64,000 bases of DNA from Diploptera punctata. Its lineage: Eukaryota; Arthropoda; Insecta; Blattodea; Blaberidae. The DNA is taken from NCBI GenBank assembly GCA_030220185.1, contig JASPKZ010001601.1:620001-684000 (forward strand), written 5' to 3'. Position 1 is the first letter of the stretch. Each line of letters begins with the position of its first letter. Below the pieces are notes generated by a model. It worked only from the letters and a program-made list of their open reading frames with translations, had not been told where the DNA came from and did not search any database. This document shows, piece after piece, positions 39,350 through 52,200 of the stretch. Position numbers and translations under genes: made by a program.

Positions 39350-39945
39350 TGTTTAATTAAATATATGTGTTAAATTAACATTGAGAAGCTAAAGCTATTA
39401 CTAAGATTGAAATAAGTAAATTAATGAACACAACTAAATTATTTTAATCAATGGTAAAGAGAAAAAATTTTGTCTGAACCGGAAATCAAACCCCAAACCT
39501 TCAGCTTTCCATGCTGATGCTCTGACCACTGAGCTAATTCAGGCTTCATTCCCATCCAAGCATAAATCCTTCCTTTACCTTACTCTACTGGCCCCACATT
39601 CAATTGCAATGAATCATCATTCACAAATACACAATGAATGGCTTCTACCTGAAGAAGACATGAAGGGACTCCACACAGCTATAGCATTATTTATTAAATT
39701 AATATTAAGAAGCTAAAGCTGTTACTATGATTGAAATAAGTAAATTAATTTACATAACTAAATTATTGTAATCAATGGTAAAGAGAAAATGAATGTGGGA
39801 CCAGTAGAGTAAGGTAAAGGGAAGATTTATGCTTGGATGGGAATGAAGCCTGAATTAGCTCAGTGGTCAGAGCATCAGCACGGAAAGGTTCAGGTTCGAT
39901 TACCAGTCCAGGCAATTTTTTCTTCTCTTTACCAATGATTAAATA
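39350..39945. repeat. Palindromic tRNA-like element, second family
   Basis: tRNA-like 39470-39544 (minus) and 39847-39914 (plus), both close to 6125-6425, with TGGTAAAGAGAAAA / TTCTCTTTACCAATGATT ends and an internal duplicated half. Confidence 0.7.
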
Positions 39946-40369
39946 TATGTGTTGCATTATAAATATGTTAATTTATAATATAGTACATGTACTATACTAT
40001 CCATTTTAGGTCAATTTTAAAGCTCTCATCTCTCCCCAAGGAGCCACGCTGCACAATTTGAAAACCTTTGTAATACACAATCTTTGGCAAATTTTCTTAA
40101 AATATTCAACAATATAATCGTAAAGAAGATTCAAATAAACTGAGAAATCAAGCACATGATCTTGAATCTAATCTGAAAGAGATCACACCCAACAAGTAGC
40201 ACTGCCTCTGTATATTATCTCAACATGAAGTTTATTGATCAGATAAAGAAGAAAGTAAGAATGTACTCAAATATGTCAAGGAAAAATAAAAAACTTGATA
40301 AAAAAAACCAAATAAATAAATCTCTATTAAACTTGTATAAGAGAAAATCACTAACTCAACTAACCAACT
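39946..40369. other. Intergenic, nothing recognised
   Basis: AT-rich; I can match no repeat or exon here. Confidence 0.4.
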
Positions 40370-41105
40370 AATTCACTGGCACTATCAAACCTGTAGGTTC
40401 ATGGCCATGCAGACATAAGCTCTCCATACATCCCTATCCTGAGCTCATGTTTTCCAATGATTCCCTGTATAATCTACTGCTCAGGACCCAGTGAAAGGAA
40501 TTTGCTGTCTCAGCTGTTAGTACTATGTGAAGCAGAGAAGTGTACCTCCTCCCACTTCCCCCCGCAAACACACAGAGCTTGGTCTCGAGCTATACTTCCC
40601 GCAAATCATAGTTAATGTTATTCTCCCACCTCATTCTTGGTCTACCAACTGGGCGTTTTCTCACTGGTTTTCCTACAAGAAGCTTCCATGCACATCTTTC
40701 ATTCCCCATTCATGCCACATGTCATACCCATCGCAGTCTACGAGACTTAACTGTTCTTATTATATCTGGCTTCCTATAAAGACCACGTAGTTCATTGTTA
40801 TGAAGTCTTCTCCATTCACCTGTCTGTTCATCTCTCTTTGCTCCAAAAATTTTCCTAAGTACTTTATTCTCAAATACTCGTAATCTCCTTTCCTTCCTTA
40901 AAGTAAGAGTCCATGTTTCGCACCCATATAATATAACTGGTAGAATAATAGTTTTATATATTTTCAGCTTAACGTTTTTTGAAAGGAGTTGGGACATCAA
41001 AGATTCTCTGCAATGCCTCATAGGATGCATTTCCATAGAATGGAGCCTATGTTTAATTTCTTTGTGCAGCGCATTCCTATTTGTGATTATTGTTCCTAGG
41101 TCCCG
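40370..41105 (-). mobile_element. LINE family alpha, 5'-truncated copy
   Basis: TAG-adjacent tail at 40370; minus frames [57 protein letters not shown]. About 120 bp of foreign sequence (40480-40600) interrupts the C-terminal domain. Confidence 0.85.
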
Positions 41106-41285
41106 ATATAATGTATGATAAATGATAATGAAGTACGCAGGAGAGTTCTTAACACCTAAAACTCCAGACGCATAGGCAACCACAGGAGAAATTCCTATGG
41201 GTGACACTGGGAATCGAACCCACGACCTCAATGAACAGTAGTCAGAAACGCTGACCAATAGCCCATGAGGGTATCTATATGTCAG
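41106..41285 (-). mobile_element. tRNA-derived SINE (family C-type)
   Basis: Reverse tRNA-like with GGTTCGATTCC B box and TGGGCTATTGGTCAGCG A-box region, joined to a short body. Confidence 0.6.
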
Positions 41286-41539
41286 CATGCAGTCCCATTA
41301 CACCATTTGAGACATGATACACACCTTAACATTTCTTTCCTTCCTTTTCTTTCCACTATGTCAATTTCTCTTACGTCCGAAGGCGGATAGCTAGAGCTAT
41401 TTAAATGCTATCAGACTACTTCTTTTCTAAGTATTTTTAACGAGAATGTTCATTCATAAATTTATTTTACTAGTATTTGGCATTACAAAGCAGGATTTTT
41501 TACATATAATTGTGTTTTATGCACATTCATTTCTTTACT

Positions 41540-41680
41540 TCTGAGCCTCGACTGTGGAAAGCAATGGGAAGCCACCACACCTAAACTTCCCTAGTAAAGC
41601 TGCAAAGCATAGCATGAAAATGCTATGATTGTAATGAAAAGACCTGCCTTCGGGCAGAATTACTATGGATGGAGCCTCTA
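41540..41680 (+). mobile_element. SINE-A 3' fragment
   Basis: GTGGAAAGCAATGGGAAGCC through CGGGCAGAATTACTATGGAT matches the SINE-A end; the head is missing. Confidence 0.8.
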
Positions 41681-41689
41681 CAATGAACC

Positions 41690-42174
41690 CCTTGGGACCA
41701 TAGAATTTCTTACTGACCACAGCAGGTCTGCTCCCAGCAATTAGCAGAGTCATTTGAAAGTTGGTCACAGGTTTCAAAGATTTAGTTTAACATTATTACT
41801 GTAAGCACAAAAGCTACAATAAATAACCAAAATCTAAGCTTTTTCTTACTTACCCTAAACATGGGAATGGAATATGTTAAATTGCTGGATAACACAACAA
41901 TATTATTCAAATTAACAGTGATTTTTTAAGGAAGATATTCTAACTTTAAACAAAAAAACACATCGTTTTAATACATATTTTCTACACAAGTGGAGCGCTG
42001 CTAAGCTTAAAATATAGGCTAATATATCATTCGCAGATTAAGCTTTTATCCTTCTCTAAAATTCAGCTAACAAAATAATCCTTGCTACCATTTTTAGACC
42101 CCTTTAACTTCAAGACCATACATCGCCTATTTATACCATTTGTATTTTTATTTCATGTATATAAAATTGTGAAT
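41690..42174. other. Intergenic, nothing recognised
   Basis: No exon, tRNA-like box or PLE terminus seen. Confidence 0.4.
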
Positions 42175-42340
42175 ATGATGAAAGGAGTCTGGTAATGAAA
42201 TACCAACCCAGCATTTGCCTTGACGATTAAGGAAAACCACGAAAAACCTCAGTGAGGTTGGTCGGTACCGGGATTTGAACCCGGGGCCTCCAGAGTACGA
42301 ATTCCAAACGCTACCGCTTGAGCCAACTCACTTGATTGCT
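42175..42340 (-). mobile_element. tRNA-derived SINE (family D-type)
   Basis: Reverse tRNA-like with GGGTTCAAATCCC B box and GTTGGCTCAAGCGG A box, then GTGGTTTTCCTTAATCG-like body on the minus strand. Confidence 0.65.
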
Positions 42341-43198
42341 ATAAATCCGAAATGCCTTTTAATTGTTAAGTAGCTATTCTTGATGGGGGAGAAAAAATAA
42401 ATGAAGAAAATTTTATGGAATTAAAATACCGAAAAAGATGAGAAAGTACAGTTTGGATTTCTAAAGCTCCGTTTCTATTTTCATGAATTTCACGGCCAAT
42501 TAAATAACATATCGCCTAGACTAAGCATTTCAAATTGTTAAAATTAACGAGTCCAAAACAAAATAATAATTGTTAAATTTTACGGGACTTTTTTATTTTG
42601 AGCTTCTAAATTTTAAGAAAACAATTATCGTGCAAAATAACATCCTTATTCTTGAAATAATGTTTTGAAAAAAAATTAAAGATTTCTCCAAATAGAATAA
42701 AATTGAAGCCCTTTGTTTAAAAACATTTAAACACAAGAATATTAATACTTTTATACCATATCTGATCAAATATCTGCATTATAGAACGTAATTCCAGACC
42801 CTTATAAAATTTAATCAATTTATTCATCTATAGATAAATACTGCGTAATTTTACTTGAAGATATCTCATCAGAAATGTTCGAAAAAGGAAAACGGTGATA
42901 ATAATTTGATATTTTATCATCGATTTTAATAACAAATAATTTTCAAGTGACTTTCGCTCATAATCAGTTAGTGAAATGTCTGGCGTTATCTTAGATATTC
43001 TATGTATATTGTATTTTTATTTGCGTTTCCCTTCTGATAAAGTGCAGTACAATTTGCAATACTAGAAGGCCAAGAAAGTGAAGAGCAGCTTTCGTTGATT
43101 GTTTGCGCGATTTCATTTGGATATTCCAAATTAATCAGTGGTTCCTTTCATCGAAATTTAAGTGTACTCATCGAAACGTTTAACTCCTTCTTCGAAGG
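42341..43198 (+). promoter_or_regulatory. Upstream region of hexokinase
   Basis: No transposon is recognisable here, unlike the neighbours on both sides, so core promoter and 5' UTR are likely inside. No clear TATA box; exact start unknown. Confidence 0.3.
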
Positions 43199-43219
43199 AT
43201 GGAGTTCCTTCCTGAAAAG
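43199..43219 (+). CDS. Hexokinase exon 1 (start)
   Basis: MEFLPEK followed by GTAAAA donor, phase 0 into exon 2. Chosen because it is in frame and close by; not confirmed. Confidence 0.6.
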
Positions 43220-46200
43220 GTAAAATAAATATTCTTCACAATAAACAAATCAATAATATGTATAGTATTATATCGTAATTATTTAAAGAAACCAATGCTA
43301 TGCCATCAATTAGATGTCGTTGCATTGTGTTTAATAAATAATTGAATTACATAACATTTACGTCCTAAAATATTATAATATGTATAATTTCCAGTGCAAA
43401 AAACACTTCAATGCCTTGGATATCACGGAACAAACAGCTAGAGAAATTATGAAGAGATTTGATAATGAGATCAACCTCGGACTTGGAGCAAAAACACATA
43501 AGAAGGCAGTAGTAAAATGTTTCCCTACGTATGTACAAGATCTTCCTACAGGACAAGGTATAGTTTAATACAATGCCGCTTTTATTGGAAGCTATAGTAA
43601 ATTTATACCTATTATAAATTATTAGCATCTAAGGGGGAAAAACCCATTTTTCAAGAAAAGCATAAATTTAAGTTGTTTTAAAAGTAACTTATATTGACAC
43701 ACTCTTATATGCAGATGATCAGGCTCTTTTCGGCAATAATGAAGATGAATTACAATATTCCACTCATCATCTTAATACAGGGTGGACCGCTCGAATGGAC
43801 CTAATTTCAATTGCTTGTTACTGGCAAACGGTTGAAGATAGAAACTTAAAACAACGTTCATAGTACAGAAAAACTCACCAAGTTTCGAATCCTGTCGGTA
43901 GATGGCACAAAGATACGTTTCTCGTTCTTAGATTTAATTGTTTGTGAAAATGGCGACTCCGCAGATGAAAGCGCAAGCTGTTTTGTGGTATGCGGAGTTT
44001 AAATCAATCATTAGAGTTCAAAGGGAGTTCCGGCGTGTGTTTAAACCGTGATGCTCCAACTGCTAGAAGCATAAAGAAGTGGCGTGATACATTATTAGCT
44101 ACAGGATCTGTGTTGAAGAAGCATGGTGGTGGTCGCAGAGCATCCGATGAAATGGTAGCAAATGTTCAAGCCGCATTTGAGCGAAGCCCCCGGAAGTCAT
44201 TAAAAAGAGCTTCGCGGGAACTTCAAATACCAAAATCGACATTACAACGGATTGTCCACAAACGCCTCAAACTGCACGCATATAAAGTGCAGTTAGTGCA
44301 ACGTCTGGAGCCGAATGACATGCCGAAACGAGTGGAATTCGCCAATACGATGCTGGACCGTCTCGGCGCTGATCCTGACTTCATGACCAAGATTTTCTTC
44401 TCGGACGAAGCCACTTTCCATTTGTCAGGCAAGGTAAACCGGCATAATGTGCGGATCTGGGGATCGGAGAATCCTCACGCTATTCAAGAGCATGTTCGTG
44501 ATAGTCCGAAGATGAATGTTTGGTGCAGTTTGTCACATAATAAGGTCATTGGACCGTTTTCTTCTTCGCCGAGAAAACTGTTTCGTGGTACCACATATCT
44601 TGACATGCTGGAGCAGTTCTTCTTTCCACAAATTGAACAACTGCAGCCTAACATCGTTTTCCAGCAAGATGGTGCTCCTCCCCACTGGTCCAATGAAGTT
44701 CGTACGACTTTGGACAACATTTTCCCTGGCCGTTGGATTGGTAGGGGAGGACCAATCGCGTGGCCCCCGAGATCTCCCGATTTAACACCACTGGATTTCT
44801 TTCTCTGGGGCTATGTCAAAGATAAAGTTTACACCACCCCAGTCAAAGACCTTCGTGATCTTCGTGAGCGCATCATAGAGGCTATTGAGAACATTCCAGA
44901 AGACATACTCCAACGTACTTTGCAAGAAATTGTTCATCGCTTTGATATCGTCACAGTGACTGCTGGGGCTCATATAGAGATGTGGTGATCTGGATATCAA
45001 AACTTGGTGAGTTTTTCTGTAATATGAACGTTGTTTTAAGTTTCTATCTTCAACCGTTTGCCAGTAATAAGCAATTGAAATTAGGTCCATTCGAGCGGTC
45101 CACCCTGTATAATAGCCCAACGGTTTAACATGGAAATATCAACAACAAAATCTAAAGTTATGGCCTTTCAAGGGAAATTCCCAGTAAGAAGTAAAATTTG
45201 TATTCAGAATTCAATATTAGAGCAAGTTAATTCATTTAAATACTTAGGATATAATCTAACTTATAATGAGGAATGTGATATATCCTTTAAAATACAAAAC
45301 TATAATAAAGCTTTAAGAATTATCAACCAAGTTTTTAAACCATCAAAAGTGCAGACACACACAAGAATGAAAATCTATAAAATTCTCGCTAGACCCATAA
45401 TTTGTTATGGCAGTGAAGTTTGGACCATCAGAACTCAGGATGACCGTCATATTACAGCCACGGAGATGAAATTTCTGCGACGAACTGCAGGTTATAGCCT
45501 TCTAGACCACCAAAGAAATTCAACAATAGCCAGAGAGTTAAACATCGTACCTATATCTGAATACCTCCAAGAATATAGCAACAATTGGCTAGCCCATATT
45601 CAGCGCATGGATCGTCACAGAATACCAAAACAAATTCTTCACTACATTCCTCGAGGCAGAAGATCTGTGGGTCGACCTTCTCGGAGATGGCGGGAGACCG
45701 TAACGGGCCACTGGGCCTAATACTTGAAAGGACGACGACGATGATGATGATGATGATGATTGAAACATAATTATTATGTACTTATTCATAATATATTATG
45801 TTCATATTGCTTTGAAATAAATATAGTTAGCTATAATTCGTTATTTTTAAATTCAGACTAATTTTTAAAGTTGTGTACCAAATTTAAGAATTGGTACCGC
45901 TGTCGTAAAATTGAGATTGGTCGACACTGACATAAGATCATCAGAATAAGTAAAATTCAGTATTGCGTTATGAATTATATGCAAAATGTTAATTTATGAA
46001 ATTAAATAGGGCAAACTGGCTCTTACAGGGAACTGAATCTGCTCAAACGATGTTTCATTCTTTATTCAATCTGTAAGAAACGGTGTACACAACATGATGT
46101 GATAAAATGTACATTTTTTTTACAGCTTTCAACCAATCTCATGGTCTTGTGATCAAAGCTTCTGACTACAGTTCATGAGGTCTCTAGTTCAATACCCGCA

Positions 46201-49117
46201 GAGACAAAATTAATTTTTCCATAGTATAATTAGTAGGGCAAGGCATTTAATGACCTATAAATTGGTAAAAAATGCAAAATAAAAAAACGCATTTATTACC
46301 TAAAAATGCAAAAAATGACCGATAAAATTTAAAAATGACGAATAAAAAGTTAAGAATTACAAATAAAAATACTATTTATTAGATTAAGTACTCACTTGAT
46401 TACTGAATCACATAAAATTTAACTTGACATCAAAATATTAAAAGAAAAGTATTTAAAAGTACATGTTACAGTACCTTTTATTGCAGAAAATCCATTTCAA
46501 TTACACAGTGCACTTTTACAGAAATTTTAAATTGCAATTAACAATCAGAATAAGGGTAGAAGCTAGCATAAGCTCTAAGAAATTGAATAAAATTTGTAGA
46601 AGTGAGCAAGTTCATTATGCACATACCTTGAAAAATAGGGGTAGTAGTTAGCAAAACAACTACTTAATTCCAAGAAATTGTATTGACAAGGAAAAATATT
46701 GAATTAGGCCTATCATAAAAATCTTAAATCAAATACAAATAATGTCACAGTCTTCTAGAAAAGAGTAAAACATGCTCAAAATAACCTAAAAATTGCCAAA
46801 AAAATGACCTATCGCTAGAAAAGTTAAGAAAATGCAAAAATATGCCCCAATGAATTGCTTTTATTTAATCCGTTTTTTTAATGCCGTACATTTTCATATA
46901 TGCAAGCAATGTTTCAACCTTCATAAGAAAAAGATGCAAAATCATTGTCTTGCCCTAATAATTAGGGTAAATCGGCCGCGGTGGACTAGTGGTTATGCTC
47001 CTTGCCTCTTGTCCCGAGGGTCGCGGGTTCAAACCCGGTCGGGGTCGATGGATTTTTTAGGATGGAAAAATCCAAGGAGCAAGTTCTCCGGGAGGGACTT
47101 TAAGCCGTGGGCTGCGTGTACGCAGTAACTTATACATAAAGGACAGTGGTTTTACTTCCCGCCCTACGTAGGTGATTTGTAATATTACAGTATAGTTATT
47201 ATAGGTTGGCAGTCCACCGCTGTGGTCTCGAGGTAGCGTGCTGCCTTGTCACGCAGCGGGCCCAGGTTCGATCCCCGCTCGGGACAGTTTTTCTGGGGTT
47301 TTTCCTCACCTGTAAGACAAATGTCAGGAAAACTTTAAGGCCCAAACGGTCCCCGAAATCATATGGCCATCATCATCATCATCATCCTTCACCGGTGTGG
47401 AAAGCAACGGGAAGCTACCACACCTACAATTCCCTAGTAAAGCTGCAAGCATAACTTGAAAATGCTATGATTGCAGTGAAAGACCTGCCTTCGGGCAGAA
47501 TTACTATGGATGGATGGATAGGTTGATAATCCTACAATTTAGGAAATTGAACTTTCAATCATGGCCGCCATTCCTGTAAGCACTGTCGTGCAAAAAAGTT
47601 GTTTACATAGTTACAAGCCATGATTTAAATGAAATATGAGTATGGAATTGCATGAGGCGGATTTAGAACTTAATTAGGGGTTGCACAGAACCCAACTATT
47701 AACTAATCAATCATTTTCCCAAAATGTAACTTTTACAGATAGGCCTACGTAGGCTACATCTGTCGGTAAATAATGAGTAGCTCTCATTCATTAAAAGCTA
47801 TATTTGGATAATATTGTTGATTAAATCTTAACAGTTTGCATTTAAACCTAAGTAAGTCTGAAGCCATTCCATTCTCCCCTACAATAACTTTAACAACTGG
47901 TAAATCCGATCTTTTGTCTGACATTCTGTATTCCTTGCCTAACATTGTCTGCAATTCCTCTATAACCAGACACATTTCTTAGGAATAATTTTTACACCTG
48001 AATAAGAATAGAATTGTGATATTATTATGCATATGAAAAGTGCAGGGAAAGAAGCAGACAAGTAACAATTTGTGTCGAAATGGATTTTGAGATATCGTTA
48101 GATTCTCCATGGAAACCACTATCAGTAAAAGATACACTTCAGTTATGGGTTTATTTACCTCCAAGTTTAGCATCAGGTAAGGAATTTTGGATGTTATGTT
48201 ATACAACTAAAAATACTTTTTTCACTGCTATAAAGTAAAAAATTGTATTTAATTTGCTTACTTGTTATAGTCAGCTACTAGGTGGCAGTGAAGACCGAAT
48301 TCTCGCGACATCTAGTAATAATGGAGAATATAATATAATATAATATGATATAATATAATAATGTAATATAATAATATAATATAATATAATATAATATAAT
48401 ATAATAATATAATATAATATAATATAATATAATATAATTAATGTAATGTAATGTAATAATATAATATAATTAATATAATATAATGTAATATAATATAATG
48501 TAATATAATATAATATATATAAGAAAAATAAGTGTTTGAATTGGATTCGCCTGGTGGTGCAATGGATAACACGCTGGAGTACCAACCCAGAGATCCGCGT
48601 TCAAATTCCGTTCAGGCATTTATTTTTCTTATCATGGCATATATATATGAAAGTTTTCTTGGGTTTTCCGCGTCTTGGATTCAAGTTCGGCTTCTGGGCC
48701 ACTGACTCCGATGTTTCGGCATGATCCCACATGTCATTATCAAGGAATGATAAGTTCGAGTCACAGGTTTAGGTCTTATATAATAAAATACATAGAGTTT
48801 TCGCTGTGGTCCGTTTCCGAAGACGTGCACCCATCCAAGGTTTAGTTCTTATGTTGTTAAACACCTTCAGTTTTCATTTAACTACATAAGAACTAAACGT
48901 TGGATGGGTGCACGTCTTCGGAAACGGACCACAGCGAAAACTCTATGTATTTTATTATATAAGACCTAAACCTGCTCGAACTTATCATTCCTTGATAATG
49001 ACATGTGGATCATGCCGAAACGTTGGAATCAGTGGCCAGAGGCCGAACTTGAATCCAAGACGCGGAAAACCCAAGAAAACTTTCACATTCATACTTATAT
49101 CCGCGAAAATCTGCAAC

Positions 49118-49209
<92 letters not shown>

Positions 49210-52200
49210 ATTATAATTATATTTATTATGTTTTATTCCCTCGGACACCAGAGAAGGGGAAGTTCCTAGCCCTGGACCTGGGAGGAACTAACTTTAGAGT
49301 CCTTGTTGTCACTCTGGACGGTGGAAACTTCGATATGCAGTCCAAGATATACGCAATACCTCAAGAGATTATGAAAGGTGCTTGTAATATGGTAAGTCAG
49401 TCAATTATCAGATCTCACAATAAGAAATAACCATTATCCAATTTTTAACTCTCTGTTGGAGAAAATGTAAACTAAAGAGCAACCTTCAAGAAACATATAT
49501 TCAGTTTTCCATAAATACACTCCTACTATTCAGCAAAACTCGTCTTACTAACTGACTAGTGGAATACTTTGTATGTAAAAAAAAATCTAGGAAACCCACA
49601 CATGCAGAGTCAAGCGTCATAATTTGTCTACTAAACACGTACCCAATTGGCTGCTTAAGTATTCTGTTCTATAAATCTTTCCGCCGATGACGTAATGACT
49701 AGATTAATTTATCAATAAACACGAATCATATCAGCGGTAATATATACAAATTATTTAATTATACAAGTGCTCCAATATCAAAACTGATAAAAATACGAGA
49801 GCAATGGTGTGATATATTATTATCATACACAAGTGTGATGGGACTATCAAAGCATAGGCGTGGGTCTATATAACTAACTACGCTAGTGTCCAAAAGTTAA
49901 GCACAATTCGTAAAACAGATAACTGAAAAGGAAAACGGCGAGCGATAGCCATAAAACTTTATCACAGGGCGTACCTCTCCTTACTTTGTATAGAGAAAGG
50001 ATACCTCCACCTTCAAATACACAAAACCAGATCATCATACCCGGTGTGGCTAATTCGTTACTGTTCTCTGCTTTAAAATAGGGTAGTTTTTAGCAAAGTG
50101 TTTATAGGGGAGCACCAACATACCAAAATGACGCCAACTTAACCCTGTTTTAAAGGGTAGAATAATCGGACGTATAGAAGCAGGTCAGACACAAACCGAA
50201 ATCTCTCGACCACTGAAAGTGACATTTATAGATGGTTTCAAGATACTGGACATGTTCACCATACGCCTGAACTAGATCACCCACGGGTCACAACGCCGTA
50301 ACAGAACCTATATTTGACTAACTGCATGACGAAATCGGAGGATGCCTGCAAGACAACTGACTTCCTAGCTTGCAGCCTCCTAAGAAATTCGAGTTTCTAG
50401 AAAAACTGTGTCCCGGAGGCTTAAGAAAGTCGGTCTCTATGCCAGATGTTCGGCAATGTTGTCCCGATTATTCGAATAAACATAGGATCTCGTTTATAGT
50501 GGAGTCTTCTTCTTCTTGTTCGGCTTTCCCCCACTTATAGGTTTGCCGTCTTCAGTTTGCATTTATCTCTATCATTCCAATCTCCCTCTTCCAAATTCCT
50601 ATCATCCATTATAGTTGTGACGTAGGTTTTCCATTTCCATCTTGGTCTGCCACGTTTATTTCTTCCAGGGGGTGACCATTGGTATATATTTTTGGTCATC
50701 TTTCATTTTCCATTCTTTGTACATGGCCATACCATTTAAGCGTTTGATTTTCAATCCTCTTAACAACAGATGTGGTGACCTTCATTTCTCTCCAAAGGAA
50801 TTAATTTCTTATTTTATCCTGTCTTGTTTTTTGGAGGCTTTTTCTAAAATAATCAAATTCAACTGTTCTAATTTTATTCTTTTGTAATTCCGTCAAAGAC
50901 CAAGTTTCACTTCCATATGACAAAATATTCTGTATTATGCTCTTATAAATTTTCATTTTAGTTTCCTTTGTAATATTTTTATTCCAAATTATTGCATGTA
51001 ATGTCCTATTTGCATTTTTTGCCATTGCAATTTTAGTCTGTACATCTCTCTCACAGGTACCTAAACTTGTAATTATTGACCCAAGATATTTAAAAATTCA
51101 CATTTTTTTTATTTTCCCTGTTTCAAGTATGAGGTCATCCACATCGATTCCCAAACACATATATTCTGTTTTCTGTAAATTTATATTGTTACTTACTTAC
51201 TTACTCACTGCACTATCGAACCCGTAGGTTCATGGCCGCGCGGACATAAGCTCTCCATACATCCCTATCCTGAGCTAATGCTTTCCAATCATGCCCTGCA
51301 TAATCTACTTCCCTCAAATCATAGTTAATGTTGTTCTCCCACCCCATTCTTGGTCTACCAACTGGGCGTTTTCCCTCTGGCTTTCCTACAAGAAGCTTCC
51401 ATGCACGTCTTTCATTCCCCATACGTGCAACATGTCCTGCCCATCGCAGTCTACGAGACTTAAATGTTCTTATTATATCTGGCTTCCTATAAAGACCACG
51501 TAGTTCATTGTTATGTAGTCTTCTCCATTCACCTGTCTGTTCATCTCTCTTTGGTCCAAAAACTTTCCTAAGAACTTTATTCTCAAATACTCGTAATCTC
51601 CTTTCCTCCCTTAAAGCAAGGGTCCATGTTTCACACCCATATCAGTCCCCATGTTTTATATTCTTCCATTAGTTTATTTATCATATATTTCATATCATCT
51701 TCATCCCCTGCAAAAATGATTTGATCATCTGCAAACAACAATGATGCAGTACTTTTCCTCCTATAGGAACATCTAAGACCATATAACATACAGAATATTG
51801 AAGATGTACCTAGTAGACTGTGTTTGTCGTGTGTTTCTGAAGACATTCACTGATATAACCTTCTTAACATCATCTGAGTGATATATCATTACTTGAATCT
51901 ACTATATTCTTTATGTACAAACTGTAAAAAGAAATGAGAAATAAATAGCATTCCCAGACAATTTAGTCCCTCCATGGTATCTTTACCTTGTCGTGGTGGA
52001 GTGGCTTGCGTGTTTAAATGATCCTGAGAGCTATGCCGGCGGTAGCATTGCTGCCGATAGGGTTACCCATGCCGGACTGGTCGAAGGTGATAAGCCAGAA
52101 GAAATAAGTACCTTGGTCGAAAGAGTGACGATCTTCCACCGTAAAAATACAACCGTCAAGAAATGCGGACATGGGTTCAACTGGGGTAAAATTTTCCGGA

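Larger units (their letters stand above)
43690..45760 (+). mobile_element. LINE family beta, split by DD41D transposon
   Basis: 43690-43777 encodes [20 protein letters not shown] (YADD site); reading resumes at 45110 with [48 protein letters not shown] and [14 protein letters not shown], then stop and a GATGATGAT tail (45738-45762). The 196-codon 3' frame is open. Confidence 0.9.

Noticed and set aside
48271..49269. Frames of 80-104 codons over microsatellites
   Set aside because: They translate TATAA, CA, TA and GA repeats and have low-complexity products.
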